The notes below the pieces were generated by a model. The model was given only the letters and a program-made list of their open reading frames with translations, was not told where the DNA came from and did no database searches. From the NCBI GenBank assembly GCA_031216915.1, contig CM062297.1, positions 829,958,786-830,022,785 on the forward strand: a stretch of DNA of 64,000 bases. The letters run 5' to 3'. This document shows positions 55,201 to 63,394 of the stretch, piece by piece. Source of the DNA: Pictodentalium vernedei (lineage: Eukaryota > Mollusca > Scaphopoda > Dentaliida > Dentaliidae). Each line of letters opens with the position of its first letter. Within the stretch, counting starts at the first letter, position 1. A program made the position numbers and the translations under genes.

Positions 55201-56847
55201 GCTCCTCAGCGTGCTACATCCGCACATGCTGAGTTAGCATTGGTTGAAGACAAATGCACTATCAACGGGTCCTAGTACACAGTACTCCCGTGCCCCCATG
55301 TGGTGCAATCAGGATTAAGTTAACGCTGATCAAGATCTGACGATCTTTCATTTTAAAGTTCAATGCACTAACCACTGCGCGATCGCGTTCGCATTCCTAA
55401 TAAAACATAGTGTTAGTAGATGACGTTGATTATACTAAGCGAATGATTGTAACACGATCGACAGATAAGTCGCAGCATTTTTTATTATACACGAGAAAAA
55501 AAGTTACAAGAAACTTGTCCCCATATCCCGATAAATTCGGTCTTTTGATTGGTCGGAATGCCTTGGACAAATAGCCATGGTAAAGGATGCACCCAACATC
55601 CAAGATATATGAAAGCGTACAACATCCAGGTTATATGGTTTAATTGAAAGCTTTCCGATTTTGCTCGCCTCGAAATAAAAATCGAACCAAAAAACCCGAA
55701 AATAGTCACAAATTTCATCAGATTTCCGACAATACAATCATAAAAATAAAATAAGAGCAAATAATTCGTCCCCTGAGTCCCAATGTGTTCTATGTGTCAG
55801 CAGGCACACAGAACTCATTGGAACTTAGGGGACGATATGTCAACAAAATACTGTTTACTCGTTTCCTTAACGACCCAAGGGATGTAACTCTATCTGTTGT
55901 CTTCTGTGATTATAAAAACAAAATAATTATCACGAATTTGGTCCCAGTGATTGTGGAGCTGAGAAATATGTCCACAAATTTATTTCCACTATGTTTGTAT
56001 TGTGTTTCAAACGAGACAAAAACGTTATCTCCCCCAACATGCATGGTATATGGTGATTTAATACCTGGATGTCTCATTTAAAAACCGACACCCAGGTATT
56101 AAAGCTCCATATACCATACATGTTGGCGGAGATAACTTAATGAACGGGGTTGATAGACACTGGCATGTATGTACAAGTGATCGCATCGACGAATGCATTA
56201 AACTTTAAGACGTATAAGTGGAGTCATACTACGTATCTATTTAGCCAACATTTGCATAACAAAAAATTTTAAAATGGAAAATTAAGTATTCTAAACTGCA
56301 TTTAGATTATAGGAATTTAATTAAGTTGCATATAAATAAGCAGCAAAATTTGAATGTAGGGTGAAATCCCTACTCAGTTTAACAGGAAGTACTACAGCAT
56401 CCACACCCTGGTAGCGTGACAGATAATTTATTTCAATTTTGATCTGATATTTTTATTTGCTTTCTCCCAAGGAAGTTATAGTTTTGCCAATGGCTCTCTT
56501 AGATTCTGTGGAAAGCGCACCTATATGAATCAGATCTTCTGACACAAAAATCAAAAAGAGATACTCAGACACGGGCTATGTCGATCGCAAACACTTGTAC
56601 AAATCTATATAAGACAAGGGGAGAGGCACACCCTTTGAGTGAGCTATTCAAACAATATAGCAACATTCACTACCTTGACAGCAACCAAATTTCTTTCGTT
56701 TTTGCCATTCCATACAGTAATTTTGTTCTCTCCTGTGGTATTGTTTCCGCCATGTACTTATCCCACATCATATTCCAGTCATCTGCAGACGTTTTACTGT
56801 TTTCCATTCCATACTTATAAACCAGTAAACGTAAATTCGGAACCACC
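37047..56847 (-). CDS. M1-family aminopeptidase (aminopeptidase N-like), last four exons
   Basis: Aminopeptidases of this family are zinc enzymes, usually type II membrane proteins, that remove N-terminal residues from peptides. Joined exons: 56674-56847, 49160-49300, 38692-38773, 37047-37193. All introns are GT-AG with phases 2, 2 and 0. The joined product is about 180 residues and is the C-terminal helical (ERAP1_C-like) domain: VVPNLRLLVYKYG, KLLYGMAKTKEIWLLSR, NPVGAALVWDWVRANW, FSRSLGRMVPRII, VEAFFGQYPDAGAGERGRKQ and an ending in TIARWLSNNNR. Signatures, order and spacing match animal M1 peptidases. The HEXXH zinc site and GAMEN motif are not in this part, so activity cannot be judged. 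The introns (7.4, 10.4 and 1.5 kb) are filled with mobile elements. ANPEP-, ENPEP- or ERAP-type identity is not settled. Confidence 0.93.
37480..38023 (+). repeat. Composite repeat unit, copy 2
   Basis: Palindrome (37480-37617), linker 'gataattatattattTTAA', family 3 MITE (37659 to about 37880, right end lost), then 'gcgcacggatacatgaccca', 'cccagtaaatcacactttgg' and 'aagtaataaa'. It is inverted relative to copy 1 at 27194-27770 and lies in the last intron of the aminopeptidase gene. Confidence 0.75.
37659..37880. mobile_element. MITE family 3, arm type a, right end deleted
   Basis: TTAA at 37655-37658 and CCCTTTACCTAA start the element. The palindrome with GGAACGAGCTCGGCGAGCTC is complete, but the sequence breaks off at 'cttttcatgtt' where other copies continue AGGTAAAGGG-TTAA. 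Confidence 0.85.
38692..38773 (-). CDS. Aminopeptidase N-like gene, penultimate exon
   Basis: 82 bp with acceptor 'gtttttgtag' and donor GGAG|gtaagc. In phase 2 after the upstream exon it encodes FTLFSRSLGRMVPRIIDGYN and then SDFKLSE. Compare the family pattern LGRLI...F.TEFEL before the final V(E)xFF exon. The exon ends in phase 0. Confidence 0.92.
38780..39990. other. Intronic stretch, unassigned
   Basis: Lies in the 10.4-kb intron. The minus-strand frame 39728-40006 (92 residues) is open but not recognised. No repeat family identified. Confidence 0.4.
40003..40134. mobile_element. Short palindromic MITE, 132 bp
   Basis: The ends are ACACTCTAAAATCAG and its exact complement CTGATTTTAGAGTGT. 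The interior mirrors 'gggttaaaagttaacc' with 'ggttgatttttaacc'. Flanks share only AG (40001-40002, 40135-40136), so the target duplication is uncertain. Confidence 0.8.
40140..41330. other. Intronic stretch, unassigned
   Basis: No gene or repeat recognised. 'tagtatcctcc' occurs at about 39699 and 40152 with weak similarity after each, possibly an old local repeat. Confidence 0.35.
41335..41910 (+). repeat. Decayed tandem repeat with poly-G tract
   Basis: The phrase 'gataccccgagttgcgtgct' with 'ataaatagagaatttcag' recurs near 41450, 41591, 41762 and 41850, with 'cacagggcggacaatagttc'-like segments between. Units are strongly diverged, about 90-170 bases apart. A poly-G tract lies at 41667-41693. 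Confidence 0.6.
41915..42695. other. Intronic stretch, unassigned
   Basis: No gene or repeat family recognised. Confidence 0.4.
42702..43319 (+). repeat. Composite repeat unit, copy 3
   Basis: Palindrome (42702-42860), linker 'gacgataattatattattTT', family 3 MITE (42902-43137), A-rich stretch, 'gcgcacggatacatgacaca', 'cccagtaaatcacactttgg' and 'aagtaataaa'. Same order and orientation as copy 2 at 37480-38023. Confidence 0.78.
42902..43137. mobile_element. MITE family 3, arm type a
   Basis: 236 bp between TTAA at 42898-42901 and 43138-43141. The ends are CCCTTTACCTAACG and ATGTTAGGTAAAGGG. The centre is shortened to GGAACGAGCTCGTTCC, half the usual core. Confidence 0.9.
43870..44080. mobile_element. 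Diverged relative of MITE family 3
   Basis: 'catatcatgtgaaccctcat' and 'aagggttgatatgatatgtt' flank a short GAACTCGCAGAGTTC palindrome, the layout of family 3 arm type b. Clear TTAA ends are not visible. Confidence 0.5.
44545..45917. mobile_element. Two interleaved inverted-repeat elements of one family
   Basis: Left ends at 44545 (AAAGCCCCTGTCGCATC) and 44685 (CAAACCCCTGTCAGGTC) are similar to each other. Their inverted partners are 45436-45584 (ending GATGTGACGGGGGCTTT) and 45602-45917 (ending ATGACAGGGGTTTA). The pairing is 44545-44687 with 45436-45584 and 44685-44978 with 45602-45917, so the order is L1-L2-R1-R2 instead of nested. A family 2 MITE sits in the middle (44986-45250). Open frames here (44664-44948, 45470-45751) are repeat translations. 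Confidence 0.7.
44986..45250. mobile_element. MITE family 2, copy 3
   Basis: 265 bp, left flank TA at 44984-44985. The ends are CAGGACGTGGAGAGTGTATT and the complement of CACTCTCCAACTACTG. Standard GGACCTCCGGGTTGAACCCG core. A poly-C run of about 12 follows the left arm. Confidence 0.88.
45920..47410. other. Intronic stretch, unassigned
   Basis: No gene, RNA or repeat recognised. Confidence 0.4.
47413..47553. mobile_element. MITE family 3, arm type a, centre deleted
   Basis: The right half is complete through GTTGGGTAAAGGG and TTAA (47554-47557). Near 47455 'ggttatgacccctcattt' jumps straight to 'gagacaaaaaatg', so the GAGCTCGT core is lost. The left end is degraded. Confidence 0.8.
47560..49155. 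other. Intronic stretch, unassigned
   Basis: Open frames at 48057-48296 and 48521-48862 (minus) have no recognised domain and no clear splice context. No repeat family assigned. Confidence 0.4.
49160..49300 (-). CDS. Aminopeptidase N-like gene, third-from-last exon
   Basis: 141 bp with acceptor 'ctttttgtag' and donor GACAG|gtaaga; phase 2 on both sides. It encodes FLEYTKDENKVRGQDFFSVI and then YISDNPVGAALVWDWVRANW, a classic segment of the M1 C-terminal domain (pattern RxQD...I..N..G..L.WDF...NW). Confidence 0.95.
49451..49500 (+). repeat. Poly-G tract
   Basis: About 50 bases of almost pure G with a few T and A. The proline-rich minus-strand frames across it are artefacts of the tract. Confidence 0.9.
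49786..49852. repeat. Hairpin
   Basis: 'ggtagaacagttaatatttt' and 'caacgtgcagcc' are answered by 'ggctgcacgtaaagaatatt' and 'aattgctctacc' around a CGAA loop. Not assigned to a family. Confidence 0.75.
50494..51090 (+). repeat. Degenerate telomere-like tract between (GGAC)n runs
   Basis: (GGAC)n runs at 50494-50528 and 51040-51087 enclose about 400 bases (50590-51000) rich in CCCTAACCC, CCCCACCC and CCCTGACCC, a degenerate form of the animal telomere complement CCCTAA. 'tttcgggtttatgggctac' near 50538 and 'tttcggtttaggggctact' near 50853 form a further direct repeat. It lies in the 7.4-kb intron. Confidence 0.75.
51095..52080. other. Intronic stretch, unassigned
   Basis: A further 'ggacggacgg' near 51448 and A-rich runs. 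No gene seen. Confidence 0.4.
52098..52213 (+). repeat. (GA)n / (GAAA)n purine tract
   Basis: About 115 bases of purine repeat. Charged or serine/leucine-rich frames on both strands here are microsatellite translations. Confidence 0.9.
52612..52989 (-). pseudogene. LINE ORF2, region after the reverse transcriptase
   Basis: HLMYAIHIWGHLPAVNKLSI followed by LQKRDIRIINNKKYNTHTEP and LFKKNKILKLDDLYKLNILL matches the conserved stretch after the RT thumb in many animal LINEs, where L...Q(K)R..R.I.......H..PLF....IL.L.D(L)Y...(L) is typical. Confidence 0.85.
53173..54250 (-). pseudogene. LINE ORF2, reverse transcriptase domain
   Basis: The frame starting near 54234 has an Asn-rich region (AAT/AAC microsatellite, about 54115-54230), then RT blocks: SGVIPDGLKIAKVTPIHK, NNYRPIRILPAFSKIMEKIM, FGFRKKHST, FFDFSKAFDTTDHSILLHKL. 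After RKQYVQ (53515) there are two in-frame stops (TAA, TAG), then ITCGVPQGSVLGPLLFLIYV and the catalytic FADDT (in 53173-53457). A frameshift near 54265 separates it from the upstream linker (54277-54526), which has the usual N.FF..IG pattern. The enzyme would have copied its own RNA at a nicked target; it is dead here. Confidence 0.93.
54602..55097 (-). pseudogene. LINE endonuclease domain, C-terminal fragment
   Basis: GDFNLDLLNFHNHPKTNQYV, then FLPVITKPTRVTDHSATLID and SGIIITDISDHFATFLIG, are the last blocks of an apurinic-like (EEP) endonuclease; GDFN and SDH are catalytic motifs. Catalytic residues of the N-terminal half are missing by truncation. A poly-G tract (54817-54829) encodes a proline run. 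The open frame runs on into the SINE tail upstream. Confidence 0.9.
55098..55395 (-). mobile_element. tRNA-derived SINE fused to the LINE
   Basis: On the minus strand it opens near 55395 with 'gcgatcgcgcagtggttag' (A-box region), then 'cttgatcagcgttaacttaa', 'ttgtcttcaaccaatgctaa', 'ctctgtggttctctccggct' and 'gtcgaaagtgtcgttaaatc'. It stops at CCCCAA and the LINE continues at once (ATGGGTGACTTTAACC). The AATAAATA tail of other copies is absent. Confidence 0.82.
55767..55834. repeat. 68-bp hairpin, copy 2
   Basis: CGTCCCCTGAGTCCCAATGT and its complement ending ACTTAGGGGACG. Near-identical to 25615-25682. No flanking target duplication was obvious. Confidence 0.85.
56030..56138. repeat. Hairpin, about 109 bp
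   Basis: 'gttatctcccccaacatgca', 'tggtatatggtgatttaata' and 'cctggatgtc' are mirrored by 'gacacccaggtattaaagct', 'ccatataccatacatgttgg' and 'cggagataact' around a 12-base loop. Family unknown. Confidence 0.8.
56674..56847 (-). CDS. Aminopeptidase N-like gene, fourth-from-last exon (first in this window)
   Basis: 174 bp with acceptor 'ccaatttacag' and donor TCAAG|gtagtg; phase 2 at both ends. It encodes VVPNLRLLVYKYGMENSKTS, ADDWNMMWDKYMAETIPQER and KLLYGMAKTKEIWLLSR. The pattern P(N)LR..VY.YG......W...W..Y......E...LLYG(L/M)..(T)K..WLL.R is diagnostic for M1 aminopeptidases. No upstream exon was found between here and 64000. Confidence 0.95.
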
Positions 56848-56966
56848 CTGTAAATTGGATCAAAAATAGACATTTTTTACTTCGTATTGTTATTGATATT
56901 TCTAGTAAAAACAAATTAAGAAATAATTTCGATTTTTCAAAACCTAAAACATTGATCACTGCTATA

Positions 56967-57266
56967 CAGAAGTCCTGTCGCTGTGCGTTTATCTAGGTTT
57001 AATAGCGCGTAGGAATTGCGCGCAATTGCCATATCGAATGGCATCCAAAGCACGGCAAGTTCTCCTGGTTACTCATCGCGAACACCTACAATGTTTCTGC
57101 CAACGGACCTCCGGGTTACCCGGAGGTCCATTGGCTGAACCATTGCTTGTGCACAGGCCATATGTACAGAATTTGATAGCCTTACTATGGTCATAACGCG
57201 TAGATTAACGCGCAGATCGACGTGCTACTTGTGCGCATTTCATGACAGGACTTCTAGTTTTAACTG
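56967..57266 (+). mobile_element. MITE family 1, copy 8, left end damaged
   Basis: 300 bp between TA at 56965-56966 and 57267-57268. The left end has lost TTAAAACTAG (CAG joins straight to AAGTCCTGTC); the right end is intact. Standard core hairpin. Confidence 0.9.
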
Positions 57267-57544
57267 TACCTGGGGGTAACCCACTGGTTTAACAACGTCT
57301 TACCAATTTGCTTTCGAAATATGTCTAGCCAAAAGAAATGGGTGTATGGATTTTAATTCAAACATCGAGGAAAGAATCTACTGGCAGCATTTATTTATAT
57401 TGATTTTAGAAACTGCTATCGTGTTCAGAAAAAGTTACATAACCACGTGCAGGGGCGTAGGCGAAAGTGACCAATTGGTGGGGCGGAGGGTGTAAACCTA
57501 ATTTTCCGCTACTGTGGTTGCTCAAGTCCAGATTGATTAAATAT

Positions 57545-57604
57545 TTCAATTACACCACCACGGCATGCCTTCATTGAAGGCATGCCTTGATGATGTAGTT
57601 GGAA
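57545..57604. repeat. Hairpin repeat 'ggcatgccttcattgaaggc'
   Basis: A palindrome centred on GGCATGCCTTCATTGAAGGCATGCC with arms reaching 'ttcaattacaccacca' and 'tgatgtagttggaa'. The following 'attagtcagtcgg' also follows the related hairpin at 19817. Confidence 0.75.
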
Positions 57605-57614
57605 TATCATTAGT

Positions 57615-60135
57615 CAGTCGGGATTATGTTTAAAAAACTCAAGACTTCTTTGAAATTTATTTTAGGATATATAAAATATACATGTAGTAGTGTAACGCAA
57701 TATCTTATAGCGAGCGCAGCTTGCGAGTTGGAAGAGATATGGTCAACTTTCTGAGGGTATACAGTGGTCATCCACATTTGGTATGCCTTTCCGGTCGCCG
57801 CCATGTTGGATCCGACTCGTCGCCATGTTGAATTCGATACGCGAGAAACTTTGAGATTGCATTATAAGGCTGCAAACTAACACAATAACAAGTGTATCTT
57901 TCAAATTTAAATGTGTAATCAATTTTTAGTTAGTCTTTTCGAACATTTTAGTCTCTGTTAAAAAGCCATAATCCCTAATAATAAGCCTTTTCCGAAATTG
58001 CCATCTTGGCGTTTAATCTATGCAAGGTCACAGGTCGCGGGGTGTAAACAAAGCGATTTCCATGTTCGTCGCGTTGAGCTCTGAGTCGGCAAAGTCAACT
58101 AGATTTGTGAAATATCAAATTTAAATTCGTAGAACCGATGTTCTCATTCGTATTAATAGAAGCCGTAACCCTCGATAACAAGAAACGATGGGATATTTTA
58201 AACAAGATTTTTTTTCACGGAGGCGAGGACTTGTTTGAGTGGCAACAAGGAAAAACTCGTTTCACGGAGTTTCTCGGCTTCGGAAATCCCCGAAAGTTGA
58301 CAAAACAGAGTTCATTGCCATAGAGTCATGACATCGCGTGCAGTCAAACCCCAATTAAGTCGATAGGAACTCAATTTGAAATAACAAAAGTTCGCATACA
58401 ATATTGCTATTGCCTTAAACGAATGGTAACCTTGGCTACAGGTTTTCGAATTCGCACTAATGAACGTAGTGGGGTCCGAAGCACTTCACCCGCTGTATTC
58501 TCCCATTGCTTACGTGTTTTCTTGAAATATTTACACCTCGCGACCTATACACTTGCATAGATTAAAAGCCAGGATGGCAGTTTCAAAAAAGAATTATTCA
58601 TATCAGGTCGGCGGAACGCAACGAACTGCTTTCGTAAAATTGCGTCGCGCAATGCATCAGTGACCTGACCTTTAAACCTAAACGTCACGATTTTGTAGCT
58701 AATTTCAAGAAAAAAAAACACTGAAACATGGAATTGCAGTGGATGAACAAAGAACTGTTTCCAAGTCTGTCAAGTTCAATGAGCGAATCGTTGTGCTCGC
58801 ATTTTAGGTCGCACCTAGTTCATATTTTAAATAACACGCAGCGCATTGGTACAGTAAAATGTTTATGGTGGGCCATACAGCCCGAATCAGGTACCACAGA
58901 CCACCATGTGTATGGCTGACTGTGTGTCAATAAGACCAAGTACCAAATCTAGTCTCGTGAAAAAGCGCAGGATTACAAGGAAGGGTTAGTCGATTTAAAA
59001 GACTCCAATCAAGATTAAAATGTGCTGCGAGGAAAATAAATTCGATGGACGTGACACCTAAACCCCACCTTAGCAACGCCCCTGACCAGGTGTATAACAA
59101 TCCAAATTTCTCTCAGAAACTTCAGAATCACTCTTTTCATAACGTAGTGTCAACGCTTACAACACTAACCTCCCAGATGACATTGCCTCCATCAAATAAA
59201 ACAGGTTACAATAAATAATCTCTTTTGTATTCATAGGGATGAACAGTAATAATTTAATCCGACATAGGGCCGTAGAATTACATTATTGTTGATACCTCTG
59301 CCCGTTTTGGTTGTCTATTGCGTCATCTTGCCATAGACCGTTGTTCTTATTTAGTTCAAAAGTTTGTTTATGCATAACGAGATTTGAAAGGTGGGTTAAG
59401 TATTATTTACGAAATATTATACAAGGAAATTAAATTGCTACTTAAACATGCGGCGTAGAGTTTCTAGCCGAGCTTGAAACACAATGAGCTCCTGCATATT
59501 TTCAGATTATTATCCCACGACTGAACAATGGCTACCGCCGCTACTGTTGTTGTTCTTATATCGAAAAATGAACATAATCATTACTCGGACAGCCAATAGT
59601 CGCGTGGTAGTGATAACATACCGTCATTTTGCCGCATATGGCTTTGTTCATATGATTCAAAGCTTTGCTATTACAGTGTACAAAAATAGCAAACTAGAAT
59701 TAGACCTTCCATGTTGTATGTTTAGGCCAATACATACTCACGTTACTCCGTTATCAAGCCAATTTCGAAAGAGGAGGGTAGCGTTATTTAAGCAAAATGT
59801 ATCTCCATGCCCACACACCAGTTCTATCATGTCTATTCTGTGTAGCCTAAAAAAAGGAAAATACTTGTGTTATGGGGAATTTAATTATACAGCCTTAAAA
59901 TCTCGGACTGGAAATAGTTCCACAGGGTTCAGAATAATACTACTGGATTCAATTTCATTAAACTGCAGGTATGAAAACTAGGTACTGCATCTAATTTTGT
60001 GATCGCCCAGGAAAAAACGAAAATCTGTTTTGTCAAAAATGTAGTTTGTGCTTGAATCAGCATATGATCAGTGGAATACGACTTCACTGGCATGTTAATC
60101 ATATGTCAACACTACAATGCAATCAGATAGAAAAG
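57615..60135. other. Unassigned stretch
   Basis: No gene or repeat recognised with confidence. The plus-strand frame 59484-59981 (165 residues) is the longest here. It has a hydrophobic segment (WLPPLLLLFLY) near its start but no known motif. No aminopeptidase exon could be identified on the minus strand. Confidence 0.4.
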
Positions 60136-60138
60136 TCA

Positions 60139-60174
60139 TAGAGTGAGAGAGAGAGAGAGAGACAAAAAGAGAGA

Positions 60175-60219
<45 letters not shown>
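60139..60219 (+). repeat. (GA)n microsatellite
   Basis: Roughly 80 bases of AG repeat, followed by a CAGACAGAC stretch. Confidence 0.92.
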
Positions 60220-60221
<2 letters not shown>

Positions 60222-60479
60222 AGACAGACGGTCAGAAGAATAGTGATATACGCGACTAGACCTAGAGGCAGACCGCTAAATGTAGAGACGAAGACATTCT
60301 TGCAGAGAGGTGGACATAGAAACAGATAGAGAGACGGACAGGCAGACAAACGGGCGGAAGAATAGTGAGATAAAGGTAGACCGCTGAATGTAGAGACGAA
60401 GAAATTCTTGCGTTCATGCTACGATAGTCAGTCGTTCGTTTCAAACGTTTGGTACTAGATAGAAAAGGGAAGGAGGTAA

Positions 60480-60483
<4 letters not shown>

Positions 60484-60527
<44 letters not shown>

Positions 60528-60529
60528 AG
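60484..60529 (+). repeat. (GA)n microsatellite with poly-G end
   Basis: About 36 bases of GA repeat followed by nine G. It immediately precedes the SINE piece at 60545. Confidence 0.92.
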
Positions 60530-60544
60530 ACGGACGGACATCAC

Positions 60545-60690
60545 TACGTTGCAGAGCCTGTCAATTGCTCGCAGTTGCTCGATGGTTCTCTCCGGGCACT
60601 AGCTTCCTTCGCCCGTAAAACTGTCCGACACGAGGTGACCCTGGCTATCGAAAGTGTCGTAAAACACAATAAATAAATAAATTATTAAAT
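60545..60690 (+). mobile_element. SINE 3' half
   Basis: 'gctcgatggttctctccggg', 'cgtaaaactgtccgacacga', 'ggtgaccctggctatcgaaa' and 'acacaataaataaataaatt' match the 3' halves of the SINEs at 12168 and 19317. The head is absent. Confidence 0.78.
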
Positions 60691-60699
60691 AACATGCCA

Positions 60700-61485
60700 T
60701 TTAATTGTGTTACATTTTGTTTTGTGTGTTCGTTGGTCAATGAAACATATGTCTTTGGACAAAAGTGTGAGACATGGGCATGTGATCATGTGCACTCCGC
60801 CCCCGATTCTGCCCATCCCTTTCTGCAAATGCGAACATTTTTCTAGCGGACATAAAACTATTCTCGCTCTGTTTAGTTTAGATATCAAAGAACACTAGAT
60901 ACCACGTTAATTCGGACGTAGTGAGGCGAATCTCTGCAACCAAATAGCTTTGAATACCCAGTATGTGGGAAGGCTAAGATATTATGTGTTGCAAAAATAC
61001 CTCGCCGCAAGTTGCATCTGAGATATTTTGTTGCAATTGCAGCTGATCGGATGTTCTAATTGAATGTACATCGATGGTATTTCACATGTCACGCGCAATA
61101 ACACAATGGCACTGTAAAGCATAACAATCACATGTGTTACGCGTCCACTGCACACAACGCGGGAATGATATGAATTCACGTTTGGTGCAAACATTCGAGA
61201 GTTTCGAACTATCACTGAATTTGGAAAACGCTTAACTCGGGAAATTATCCCAGTTTTTAATTTAAACAATATGTATTTCCAGTTCTCAAATATATACAGT
61301 TATATCAGTTACAGTAAGTGTGTATCCAACAGTAAGCTGTAAGCTTATACAAGGCTGTTTCCACCAGTAGAACACTTGAACATAATACAGTCGAGAAGAC
61401 AGGTACGCATACAATCAAGATCACCGTCCAAACACTATGATGGTGAATTATTCATTACGCTTTCAAGTTATAGTTATGATTTGAA
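60700..61485. other. Unassigned stretch
   Basis: No gene or repeat recognised. Short frames only. Confidence 0.4.
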
Positions 61486-61489
61486 GGTA

Positions 61490-61746
61490 CAGTGCGTGGC
61501 GAGTGGATCGTGATCAAATCACCAGTGGAGTGGAGTTATCACCCAAAGTATCGGTATCAAATTCCATATATATGGACAAAAAACACTAGCAATGTTTCAG
61601 CCAATGAACCTCCGGGTTTAACCCAGAGGTCCATTGGCTGAAACTTTGCTTGTTCTTGTTATGCATTACAACAACATTGCAATTATTGCTTGGGTGGCAT
61701 CTCCACTCTCCGGATGATTTAGTGATAATACACACCCCACGTTCTG
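61490..61746. mobile_element. MITE family 2, copy 4
   Basis: 257 bp between TA at 61488-61489 and 61747-61748. The ends are CAGTGCGTGGCGAGTGGATC and the complement of CACACCCCACGTTCTG. The core hairpin has one mismatch (GAACCTCCGGGTTTAACCCA). Confidence 0.88.
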
Positions 61747-62305
61747 TAGGTTTGGTAAAGGGGGAAATAAGAGATAACTGTATCTGTTGTTAACTAAATA
61801 ATGAAGATGAGAAGAAAATGAGAAGAAATGGTAGAAAAGAGTTTTTGGTTAAATGGGTATTAATAACTGCATGCTGCTGAACCACCTCCGTTCCGTACTT
61901 TGTTTCAGTTGAGGTATCTGGATGATTGTCGGCTTTTACGATACCTTTTCTTATATAAGTAACCTTCATTAATGTTCATCCAGAAGTACTGACTGCTGAC
62001 TCGGGACAGAAACATAAGAATAAGCATGTCCGAATGAGACCATAGTATTCAAATACGCACGTATATTTACATAGGAGAGAAATGCTACAAATTTAAAAAA
62101 AGCTGAATGTGTTTTTCTACCATTTGTAGTGATAGTCAAGAACTGCAATCCAACCAACATGGGTACAAAGGTCACATAGTATAACTCCCACCCGGTCAGG
62201 TAGAGTTAGATATTCTATGATAGACCAAAACTAACAGCCATTTGTATGTAAAATATCAGGAATGGAGTGGTTCAGCAAACCAGCTAGTATTTTACCGGAT
62301 AACTA

Positions 62306-62562
62306 CAGCACGTGGAGAGCGAATTGCAACCAAACCATCCGCAGAGCGGAACTATCATCCAAGGTATCACTTCAAGTTCTGTACATTACGACACGCAGCA
62401 CAAACAATACTCCGGCCAACGGGACGCCGGGTTCAACCCGGAGGTCCGTCGGTCGGAGCTTGCCTGCTCTTGCCGATGTTTGCAACATATTTGCAATTAT
62501 TGCTTGGGCGGAATTTCCACTCCACAGACGATCCATCCACAACACACCCTCCACGCACTCTG
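62306..62562. mobile_element. MITE family 2, copy 5, many G/C substitutions
   Basis: 257 bp, left flank TA at 62304-62305; the right flank is TC. The ends are CAGCACGTGGAGAGCGAATT and the complement of CACCCTCCACGCACTCTG. The core reads GGGACGCCGGGTTCAACCCG. Compared with other copies it carries many T-to-C and A-to-G type changes, while length and layout are kept. Open frames across it are repeat translations. Confidence 0.85.
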
Positions 62563-62569
62563 TCATGTA

Positions 62570-63390
62570 ATGTAAGTATAGTGAAGACAGTTATTTGGAA
62601 ATACTGTAACGTGGCGTCCTCTGCTCTCGTGTCTTTTTGGGATCGAAGTAACCCGTGTTAACACCATGGTAGGAGTGGCCATGGGTGGAGAAGGATCTTG
62701 GTCAAAAACACAGTGAGGAACCATCATTTCGACTGATACTGATTTTTCGGTAACTCGATCTCGAGGAGTAACGATGTTGAGGTTTTTGCTTTGTTGGTAT
62801 TGCTAGTACTGATGGGCTTTAAATAGCCATCTCAAGGAAGCCTTCCCCGAAGTTAAGATTTGGGCATGTTTACAAGAAGTACATTTTTACCTGCGACTAT
62901 TCTACTCTTAGTCTCGAAGGACTGAATATAGGTAGGCTACATCCGGCGGCAATATACCTGGGCGACTATAAGTAATCATCATACAGAACCTGGATTCATT
63001 ACCTAAGTTATAGCAGTTAAATTCACGTAATTGCATATGGTACCCCATTTCGGATATTTCTTATGATAGCACTAACATACACGATCTCACCGGTTTTCCC
63101 TTTGTTTGTTTATTTCTAGCTGCTGTCAGACCGATAGAACAGTCGGGAAGATGTCAAATCTAGCTTTGTCTGCGACACTCTTTACCAAATGATACAGAAA
63201 TACATGTTATTACCGGAGACAAATGTGTCGCCAAGTTTTAGATTGTGAAAATTCTACACTGATTTTCTCCATCATCCCTGTCCTCCGTGTTCGTCGAGTA
63301 GCATGTTAACTGACCGACAAAGTATCATGTTCGTTTACGTGACACGAATAGAAGGCGACATTGGCAAACAATTTTCTTCATTTACAAAAA
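62570..63390. other. Unassigned stretch
   Basis: No gene or repeat recognised. Confidence 0.4.
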
Positions 63391-63394
63391 GTTT

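Noticed and set aside
57300-57400. Candidate exon ending at a gtaaga donor on the minus strand (57305)
   Set aside because: The only frame with the correct phase soon hits a stop and shows no M1 peptidase pattern.
59160-59220. Possible upstream aminopeptidase exon on the minus strand (IIYCNLFYLMEAMSSGR before a gttagt donor)
   Set aside because: Phase would fit, but no polypyrimidine tract or convincing acceptor is present and the residues do not match the expected family segment before VVPNLR.
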